From an uncultured Bacteroidota bacterium (GTDB lineage Bacteria; Bacteroidota; Bacteroidia; NS11-12g; UBA955): a stretch of 17,705 nt of DNA. The notes under the pieces are model-generated. The model made no database searches. It had not been told where the DNA came from and was given only the letters and a program-made list of their open reading frames with translations. Numbering within the stretch: the stretch's first letter is position 1; each line of letters opens with the position of its first letter. This document shows, one piece after another, positions 7,217 through 14,018 of this stretch. A program made the position numbers and the translations under genes. The stretch is taken from contig CAJBKH010000319.1 of assembly GCA_903953615.1 (NCBI GenBank), positions 1 to 17,705 of the forward strand, in the 5' to 3' direction.

Positions 7217-10200
7217 ATGAATAAAATTTACAGCAAGGGTTTTTGGCTTTTTCTTATCATTTTCTCCATTCATTCTCAAATTGGTAAGGCGCAAATTATA
7301 GAATTAGGAAGTGGTTCTTTTACAGGTACAAACAATGCAGGACCTGTCAACTCTACAGCTATTGTTTCTCCAACTTCACGCTATGCCTATATTTTTCCTC
7401 AAAGTTTAGTTAGCACCTTGGTTCATGGTGACAGTATCACTAGTCTTGATTTCCTGAGAACTGGCGGAGACACTTTAATGAACACTTGTAATATGAAAAT
7501 ATTTATGCGCATGACTTTGAATACCACCTATGGTGCAAATAATATTAATTGGGTGAACCAAAGCAAGGTTATTGGTATGAAAAAAGTATACGATCAAAAT
7601 CCAAAAAACGATGTTGGCAGAAAAAATACATGGGTCAAAATTCCCCTGAATACTGCCTTTTTTGTAGATACTTTTTTTGGTAAAAACCTTGAAATTTTAG
7701 TGGAATTTACACAATCAGGCGCATCTACTACAACTATGTTATGGGCTTACGAAAATAGGTTTTCAATTAATGGCTACGCCAACAATCAATGCAAATATTA
7801 CAGAGGTTCTGGAGGTGTATTACCCGATACTTCAGTCACAGGTTCAGACTTTCACCCTTCTATCAAAATTAATTTTCCAAGACGTGATATAGATGCCTCT
7901 ATTATAAAAGTCTATACATTGGGAAAACTCCCAGTGCCCCTTGGAAATCCTGATACTGTAAAGGCACTTATCAAAAACTTAGGCAAAAAACAATTTACTA
8001 ATCAAAAAATTTATATTATTAGCACTGGGGCTAATAAATTTATTGATTCCGCCTATTATTCCCTCGATGTTTCCGAAACAAAAATCATCAACTTACCATT
8101 GCTAACACCCACAAAATTGGGATTGGATACAATTATCGTTCGCATTGCGAAAGATGAAGATAGCAGTCAAAATGAGGGTATTTCCTATAGAATTAATACA
8201 ACGAATATATACTCCTACAAAGACCCTACCCAGCCTTTGGTGGGTGGTATTGGTTTTAATGGCAGTACTGGTGATTTCGTTGCCAAATTCTTTTCTAATA
8301 ATTCTAAAAACATCAATCAAATTTCTGTGAATTTTGCTGGTCAAGGCACCAAATTTAAACTTGGCATTTGGAAAGCAGATGGTACCAATGGTGCACCAAA
8401 AACCAATGTTTGGACTTCAGATACTTTAACATCGGCTCCTAATTTTATTACCCCTGTTTTACCACCTGTCAATGTGAATGGTTCCTTTTATGTTGGTGTT
8501 CGTCAAATTGGACAAAACAATGTGGCCTTTGGCTATCAAGAGGAGGATCCTGTGCGCCCTAGAACTTTTTATTATACCGCACCATCTGGTGATACCAATT
8601 GGGTTGATTTTGCACCCGATGCCCCCTTTAAATTCGCGATAGAGCCAAGAATTCAGGCTGATGACGATGTGGCACCATTTAGTGCCGCTTTTACAAAAGA
8701 CACCATCAGTTTGTTAACCGTTAAAACCATGGCACCCAAAGCCACTATCATTAACTATGGGGTTAATGACCAAAACACACCCTTCAATGTAACGATGAAC
8801 ATTAGTCGATATGGCAGTCAGGTCTATTCATCTACAAAGCAAGATACTTTGGGTTCTTTGAGAAAACATACCATTACCTTCGATTCAACTTTCCTTCCAA
8901 CACAATCTGGCAATTATGATATTACGGTGATTACCAAATTAGGTAAAGACCAAATGAAGGACAACGATACACTCAAAAAAGTATTGGTAGTTGCTAATTA
9001 TAAAGATGTGGGCATTGGCAGTTTGTTCGATCCAGATATTTATACCAACTACGAACAATTTATTGATTCAGTATACCCCATAGCCAACATTCAAAATTTT
9101 GGATTAGATGCTATTGGTCCATTTAATGTAACGGTGCAAGTCTTAGATGCCACTAAAAAAATATTGTATGCCGATACCAAAACAACTTCGCTTGCTTCGG
9201 GCAGCAGCAGTTTGGTGGTTTTTAATACCTATCCATGCAGTGTAAAAGGCCAGTTAACCTTTAGAATTTTTACCCAATACCTTGGCGATACACGCAAAAA
9301 AAATGATACCCTTTCTGTGCTGTTCAATGTTGTGAGAAGTAATGATGTAGCCGTTACTAAGGCCATCTACCCTAACAAAAATCAGGTAATTTCACTACCT
9401 GCAACAGCTAAATTTATAAATCTTGAACTCGAAAATTTTGGCGACTTAAACCAAGCCAATCCATTCAATGTGTATTGTAAAATTTTGTATCAAAATAACT
9501 TGGTATATTATGATTCTACCAATGTGAATAGCTTCATAGGCACCACTACCAATATGTTCTTTAAAAAGTTTGCGCCAGTGAACAAAGGGTATTACCAACT
9601 CTTGTGTTACTCGGCCTTACCAAACGATCAAATTAAAAAGAATGACACCCTTCAATTCCCATTTGCCTATGGCTTGCCAGATGATGTAGCCGTGAGTTTT
9701 GCAACTCCATTACTTGGATCGAAGTTGGAATTGAAAAAAGTAGTTGCCCCAAAAGCAACGGTGACTAACAATGGTTCGAATTCACAAAAAATACCTTTTG
9801 CCATCGACTTTAGAGTAAATCAAAACCTTACAAATATTTACAGCAGTGTTAAAACCATGACCATTGATAGCGGTCAAACTAAAACCATTAGTTTTGATAG
9901 TGCACTTGTTTTGCTAGATACAGGGTTTTATGATGTAGTGGTTTATACCAGCTTAGGTAAAGACTTTAACAAAACAAACGATACCATAAAGGGCCTATAC
10001 ATGGGCGTAAAATATTATGATGTGGGTGTAAGTGCAGTGAATTACCCTGTGTTAAGCGATACCCTCTTGGTGAATGTTTCGACTGTTAATCCAATCATCA
10101 CTATTAAAAATTATGGTGATAGTTTGGTCAAAACGAGGTTCAGTACGAATGTTAAAATCATCAATACTGCCACAAAAGTTGTTTTGTATAATCAAACTTT

Positions 10201-10978
10201 AGATACTGCATTTAAAACCAATGCGGCTATACAATTGACCTTCCCAAAATCTGCTAAGTTCACAAAATCGCAAGCCTTATCCATTACTGCGCAAACCAAT
10301 TATTTGAACGATCAGTATATTAAAAATGATTCTGCTTTTGCGAATAGTCAAGTGGAGGTATGGTATGATGCCATTGCGCAAAGCATTGATTTACCAATCA
10401 ACCTTGCCACCTATACTTCTAAATCTAACAGCTTGCAACCTGTTATGACCCTTAAGAACAATGGTCTAAAAGTTTTGACGGGTGCTAAAATGCAGCTTAT
10501 CATCAAACAAGTAGATTCAGTTACCAATCTTGAAACAACTATTTATGTAGACAGTGTGAGTGTTCCGAAACTTAATGCAGGTGCCGGAAGTGTAGTGAAT
10601 ACAAATAATTTATTAGACTTTTCTAAGCAATCCCCAGGCCTCTACAAGTGTTATCTAACTGCAATCAGTAGTAACGACCAAGACCTTAGCAACAATGCCT
10701 TACAATCGCGTTTTAGAATCATGGAGCGTGTTGGTTTAAGGGTTACCCTGTTTAGTGCGCTTTCAGTGTATCCCAACCCAACTTCGCGCATGGTGATGAT
10801 TAACTTATCGCAACCTACATGGAATACTGAGGCTCGCTTATATGACATGAGTGGTAAATGCGTCTTAACACAAGCCATCAATCAACAAGACAATGTACTT
10901 GATTTAAGTTATTTTGCAAATGGTGTCTACTTCTTAGAAGTAAACAATGAGCGCTTAAAACTGGTGATTGAACACTAG
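7217..10978 (+). CDS. Giant T9SS-exported protein with six to seven ~113-residue repeats
   Basis: I choose the ATG at 7217 because it begins a good signal peptide (MNKIYSKGFWLFLIIFSIHSQIGKAQ). An ATG at 7169 and a TTG at 7148 in the same frame would put 16-23 hydrophilic residues before it. The product has 1253 residues. After the signal comes a beta-rich N-terminal domain (to about residue 220), one diverged repeat, and a second beta domain with GIWKADGTNGAP. Five regular repeats follow, each opening with [Y/N/D]-D-V-[A/G]-[V/I/P] and containing 'NYG/NFG/NNG' and 'NDT' phrases, then a sixth, more diverged unit (YDAIAQ). They resemble the CARDB/Ig-like adhesion fold. A T9SS type A sorting domain ends the protein (VYPNPTSR ... 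GVYFLEVN ... LVIEH). It is probably a surface or secreted adhesin-like protein with no enzyme motif seen. Its TAG shares CTAG with the convergent metH stop. Confidence 0.9.
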   Translation: MNKIYSKGFWLFLIIFSIHSQIGKAQIIELGSGSFTGTNNAGPVNSTAIVSPTSRYAYIFPQSLVSTLVHGDSITSLDFLRTGGDTLMNTCNMKIFMRMTLNTTYGANNINWVNQSKVIGMKKVYDQNPKNDVGRKNTWVKIPLNTAFFVDTFFGKNLEILVEFTQSGASTTTMLWAYENRFSINGYANNQCKYYRGSGGVLPDTSVTGSDFHPSIKINFPRRDIDASIIKVYTLGKLPVPLGNPDTVKALIKNLGKKQFTNQKIYIISTGANKFIDSAYYSLDVSETKIINLPLLTPTKLGLDTIIVRIAKDEDSSQNEGISYRINTTNIYSYKDPTQPLVGGIGFNGSTGDFVAKFFSNNSKNINQISVNFAGQGTKFKLGIWKADGTNGAPKTNVWTSDTLTSAPNFITPVLPPVNVNGSFYVGVRQIGQNNVAFGYQEEDPVRPRTFYYTAPSGDTNWVDFAPDAPFKFAIEPRIQADDDVAPFSAAFTKDTISLLTVKTMAPKATIINYGVNDQNTPFNVTMNISRYGSQVYSSTKQDTLGSLRKHTITFDSTFLPTQSGNYDITVITKLGKDQMKDNDTLKKVLVVANYKDVGIGSLFDPDIYTNYEQFIDSVYPIANIQNFGLDAIGPFNVTVQVLDATKKILYADTKTTSLASGSSSLVVFNTYPCSVKGQLTFRIFTQYLGDTRKKNDTLSVLFNVVRSNDVAVTKAIYPNKNQVISLPATAKFINLELENFGDLNQANPFNVYCKILYQNNLVYYDSTNVNSFIGTTTNMFFKKFAPVNKGYYQLLCYSALPNDQIKKNDTLQFPFAYGLPDDVAVSFATPLLGSKLELKKVVAPKATVTNNGSNSQKIPFAIDFRVNQNLTNIYSSVKTMTIDSGQTKTISFDSALVLLDTGFYDVVVYTSLGKDFNKTNDTIKGLYMGVKYYDVGVSAVNYPVLSDTLLVNVSTVNPIITIKNYGDSLVKTRFSTNVKIINTATKVVLYNQTLDTAFKTNAAIQLTFPKSAKFTKSQALSITAQTNYLNDQYIKNDSAFANSQVEVWYDAIAQSIDLPINLATYTSKSNSLQPVMTLKNNGLKVLTGAKMQLIIKQVDSVTNLETTIYVDSVSVPKLNAGAGSVVNTNNLLDFSKQSPGLYKCYLTAISSNDQDLSNNALQSRFRIMERVGLRVTLFSALSVYPNPTSRMVMINLSQPTWNTEARLYDMSGKCVLTQAINQQDNVLDLSYFANGVYFLEVNNERLKLVIEH
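8660..10730 (+). repeat. Tandem protein repeats of about 113 residues within the giant T9SS protein
   Basis: The repeat-opening Asp codons of the D-V/A motif lie at 8666, 9005, 9344, 9683, 10019 and 10367, a spacing of 339, 339, 339, 336 and 348 bases. A seventh, more distant copy starts at 7886 (RDIDAS) before an inserted beta domain. The DNA copies are clearly diverged, so these are old protein-level repeats rather than a recent DNA duplication. Confidence 0.85.
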
Positions 10979-13701
10979 TAAGACAAAATTGGTCTTAACC
11001 ATTTCTCAATGGTTTCAATGTCCATATTTTTGCGTTTTGCGTAAGCTTCTACTTGATCCTTGTTGATTTTACCTACACCAAAATATTTGCTATTCGGATG
11101 TGCAAAATAAAATCCTGAAACGGCTGATGCTGGCCACATGGCGTAATTTTCTGTGAGCTTAACACCTATTTTATTTTCATTGTCTAAGAGTTTAAACAAC
11201 AAGCCTTTTTCAGTATGATCCGGACAAGCAGGGTAGCCTGGCGCTGGACGAATGCCTTGGTATTTTTCAAGAATCAAATCTTCATTGTTCAAGGATTCAT
11301 TTTTTGAATAACCCCAGAATTCTGTTCTCACTAAATGGTGCAATTTCTCGGCAAACGCTTCGGCCAAACGATCGGCCAAGGCCTTTAACATAATGCTGTT
11401 ATAATCGTCGTGGTTGTCTTCAAATTGTTTCACATGTTCATCGATACCCAAGCCTGCGGTTACAGTAAAGAATCCCATGTAATCTTGCTCGGCATGGCCT
11501 TTAGGCGCAATGTAATCGGCCAAAGAAATATTGGAAACCCCATTGCTCATTTTGCGTTGTTGGCGAATGAAATGAAAGGTTTCATTTAAAGAACCATCTT
11601 CGTTGTACACTTCTATATCATCGCCAATACTTGCAGCTGGCAAAATACCATAGGCTGCATTGGCGGTCAACCATTTCTCCGCAATTATTTTATCTAACAA
11701 TTGGTTGGCATCGTGAAAGAGTTTGGTGGCTTCTGTTCCCACTACTTCATCATTTAAAATCTTAGGGTATTTACCTGCCAATTCCCAAGTTTGAAAGAAG
11801 GGGGTCCAATCGATGGTGCTACGCAATTCATTCAAATCATAGCCCTCGATATAATGGATTCCCAATTGATTGGGTTTAACAATGGTTGTTACATCAAAAG
11901 TTAAATTGATTTTATTCGCACATGCTTCTTCAAACGCTGCTATGTCTTTTGCAGATTGGCGTTTGGCATGGTCTTCGGTTAAGCGAATGTATTCTTGTTT
12001 TACAGACTCCGCATAAGCAACAGATTGCTCTTCGCTCAACAAACTCGATACCACTGGCACCGATTTGGAAGCATCTAAAACATGCACCACAGGACCGCTG
12101 TATTTAGGCGCTACTTTTACAGCCGCATGTATTCTACTAGTAGTGGCACCACCTATTAACAATGGCACTTTAAAACCTTGTTTTTCCATTTGCTCGGCCA
12201 CATAAACCATCTCATCTAAACTTGGTGTTATCAATCCACTCAAGCCAATCACATCGGCGTTGATTTCTTTGGCTTTTTCAAGTATTCTTTCACAAGAAAC
12301 CATTACACCCATGTCAAAAATTTCGTAGTTATTGCAAGCTAAAACAACACCAACAATGTTCTTTCCAATGTCATGCACATCACCCTTTACGGTGGCTAAT
12401 AAAATTTTACCGTGACCTTTTTCTTCTTCTAAAACAGTGTTGTTCTTTTTAGAAGCAGCTTCCATAATGATACGATTGGCCGCTTTTTCGGCTTGTAAAA
12501 ACGGTTCTAAATAGGCCACTGCTTTTTTCATTACACGCGCACTTTTTACAACCTGTGGTAGAAACATTTTACCCGCACCAAACAAATCGCCCACCACACT
12601 CATACCCGCCATTAGTGGACCTTCAATCACATGCAATGGTTTATCCAATTGTTGTCGTGCCTCTTCCGTATCTTCATCAATAAAGTCGGTAATACCATGA
12701 ATCAAAGCATGCTTTAAACGCTCTTCAACAGTGGCGTTACGCCAAGCGTTATCTACTTCTATCACTTTGCCTTTAGCTTTTACCGTTTCAGCGTATTCAA
12801 CCAAACGTTCGGTTGAGTCGGCCCTTCTATTGAGTAACACATCCTCGATACGTTCGAGTAATTCTTTTGGTATATCATCGTACACCTGCAACATCCCAGC
12901 ATTCACAATACCCATGTCCATACCCGCTTTAATGGCATGGTATAAAAACACAGAGTGCATGGCTTCGCGCACAGCATCATTGCCTCTAAATGAGAACGAG
13001 ATATTACTTACACCACCACTTACCTTAGCAAATTTCAAATTGTTTTTGATCCATTGTGTGGCCTTAATAAAATCGACTGCATAGTTATTGTGCTCTTCGA
13101 TACCGGTAGCAACGGTTAAAATGTTAGGATCGAAAATGATGTCTTGTGGAGGAAAGTCAACTTGGTTGACTAATATATCATAACTTCTTTGGCAAATTTC
13201 TATCCTTCTTTCAAAAGAATCGGCTTGCCCTTGCTCATCGAAAGCCATTATTACAGTGGCGGCTCCGTAGCGTTTAATAAGTTTAGCAACTTTAATAAAT
13301 TCTTCTTCACCGTTCTTTAAACTAATAGAATTTACAATGCCTTTTCCTTGGACACACTGCAAACCAGCTTCAATAATTTCCCATTTCGAAGAATCTATCA
13401 TAACTGGAACGCGTGAAATATCTGGCTCGGCCGCAATTAAATTCAAGAATTTAACCATGGCAGTTTTACCATCTAGCATACCTTCATCCATATTGATATC
13501 GATGATTTGGGCACCGCTTTCAACCTGTTGACGGGCCACACTAACGGCCTCGTCGTATTGATCATTCAGAATTAATTTTGCAAACTTTCTACTGCCTGTA
13601 ATATTGGTTCTTTCGCCAATATTAATAAAATTGGTTTCAGGTGTTTGGGTTAAAGGTTCGAGGCCACTAAGGCGCAGATACTGGTGAATACTTTTGCTCA
13701 T
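10975..13701 (-). CDS. metH: Cobalamin-dependent methionine synthase lacking the homocysteine-binding domain
   Basis: The product makes methionine by moving a methyl group from methyl-tetrahydrofolate through cobalamin to homocysteine. From the ATG at 13701 it has 908 residues. In order there is a pterin-binding barrel (from NFINIGERTNITGSRKF, about 25-300), the cobalamin cap and binding modules with DVHDIGKNIV (His443, the cobalt ligand) and GLSGLITPSLDEM, and the AdoMet activation domain with RPAPGYPACPDHTEK (from residue 818). The roughly 320-residue N-terminal homocysteine/zinc domain of full MetH is absent. In Bacteroidota this part is often a separate gene, usually nearby, but none is in this window. 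A TTG 27 bases upstream is in frame, but the extra residues (MCDCKTINS) match nothing in the family. A SAM-I riboswitch precedes the gene. Its stop overlaps the convergent gene's stop. Confidence 0.97.
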   Translation of the reverse strand: MSKSIHQYLRLSGLEPLTQTPETNFINIGERTNITGSRKFAKLILNDQYDEAVSVARQQVESGAQIIDINMDEGMLDGKTAMVKFLNLIAAEPDISRVPVMIDSSKWEIIEAGLQCVQGKGIVNSISLKNGEEEFIKVAKLIKRYGAATVIMAFDEQGQADSFERRIEICQRSYDILVNQVDFPPQDIIFDPNILTVATGIEEHNNYAVDFIKATQWIKNNLKFAKVSGGVSNISFSFRGNDAVREAMHSVFLYHAIKAGMDMGIVNAGMLQVYDDIPKELLERIEDVLLNRRADSTERLVEYAETVKAKGKVIEVDNAWRNATVEERLKHALIHGITDFIDEDTEEARQQLDKPLHVIEGPLMAGMSVVGDLFGAGKMFLPQVVKSARVMKKAVAYLEPFLQAEKAANRIIMEAASKKNNTVLEEEKGHGKILLATVKGDVHDIGKNIVGVVLACNNYEIFDMGVMVSCERILEKAKEINADVIGLSGLITPSLDEMVYVAEQMEKQGFKVPLLIGGATTSRIHAAVKVAPKYSGPVVHVLDASKSVPVVSSLLSEEQSVAYAESVKQEYIRLTEDHAKRQSAKDIAAFEEACANKINLTFDVTTIVKPNQLGIHYIEGYDLNELRSTIDWTPFFQTWELAGKYPKILNDEVVGTEATKLFHDANQLLDKIIAEKWLTANAAYGILPAASIGDDIEVYNEDGSLNETFHFIRQQRKMSNGVSNISLADYIAPKGHAEQDYMGFFTVTAGLGIDEHVKQFEDNHDDYNSIMLKALADRLAEAFAEKLHHLVRTEFWGYSKNESLNNEDLILEKYQGIRPAPGYPACPDHTEKGLLFKLLDNENKIGVKLTENYAMWPASAVSGFYFAHPNSKYFGVGKINKDQVEAYAKRKNMDIETIEKWLRPILSY

Positions 13702-13763
13702 TGAATTTATCGTTTTGCAATCACACAAAAAGCGGACAAGAGATTGAGCTGAATTTCAAACCT

Positions 13764-13888
13764 CGCCATTATCTTTCCCTTGTATTCAAAGGTAGGAAGT
13801 AGCACCATTATCCATTTGCGTAATGCTTATGAATGGGTTGCCAAGACATCGCAGGACCAATTCCCTCCGTCTTTTCTTGATAATTGCG
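13764..13888 (-). promoter_or_regulatory. SAM-I (S-box) riboswitch in the metH leader
   Basis: The minus strand carries the S-box core in order: TTATCAAG, GGAGGGAATTGGTCC, TTGGCAACC, AATGGTGC, TTCC and GGGAAAGAT. P1 pairs CGCAATTATC (13879-13888) with GATAATGGCG (13764-13773), 10 positions with one A-G mismatch. P2 pairs AAGAC (13869-13873) with GTCTT (13843-13847) around the GGAGGGA kink-turn side. P3 pairs CCATT (13832-13836) with AATGG (13812-13816), and P4 pairs CCTT with AAGG near 13778-13794. The P2 loop TCC can pair with GGA after P3, as the known pseudoknot requires. The class binds S-adenosylmethionine and lowers expression of methionine genes. Placement upstream of metH fits. The 63 bases between P1 and the metH ATG lack a textbook terminator. 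Confidence 0.95.
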
Positions 13889-13891
13889 GTG

Positions 13892-13922
13892 CAAATATAG
13901 CGCATCGCTCTACAAAATTCAA
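13892..13922 (-). promoter_or_regulatory. Promoter of the SAM riboswitch-metH transcript
   Basis: On the minus strand TTG (13920-13922), a 20-base spacer and TATATTTG (13892-13899) match the Bacteroidota -33/-7 pattern. Transcription would begin a few bases downstream, near 13886-13888. P1 of the riboswitch would then form from the very 5' end of the RNA. Confidence 0.75.
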
Positions 13923-13980
13923 TGCCATTATGCCTTACTTTTCCTCATATCCATTGCGATCCAATGAGACTGTATATTTT

Positions 13981-14012
13981 TTGGGAAATATGCAGGACAA
14001 GCTATAAATTCG
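13981..14012 (+). promoter_or_regulatory. Possible promoter of the secreted esterase-like gene
   Basis: TTG (13981-13983), a 21-base spacer and TAAATTCG (14005-14012) match the Bacteroidota pattern except for one base in the -7 box. The box ends 6 bases before the ATG at 14019. An alternative is TATATTTT at 13973-13980. The rest of the 317-base gap between metH and this gene holds the metH leader, riboswitch and promoter. Confidence 0.3.
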
Positions 14013-14018
14013 CCTTAT

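Noticed and set aside
13702..13728. Upstream in-frame TTG start for metH
   Set aside because: It would add nine residues (MCDCKTINS) with no family match and lies in the riboswitch leader; the ATG at 13701 fits the usual MetH fragment start.
13780..14007. Forward open frame of 75 codons between metH and the esterase-like gene
   Set aside because: It runs antisense through the SAM-I riboswitch and metH promoter; the sequence there is explained by RNA structure, and the peptide has no recognisable features.
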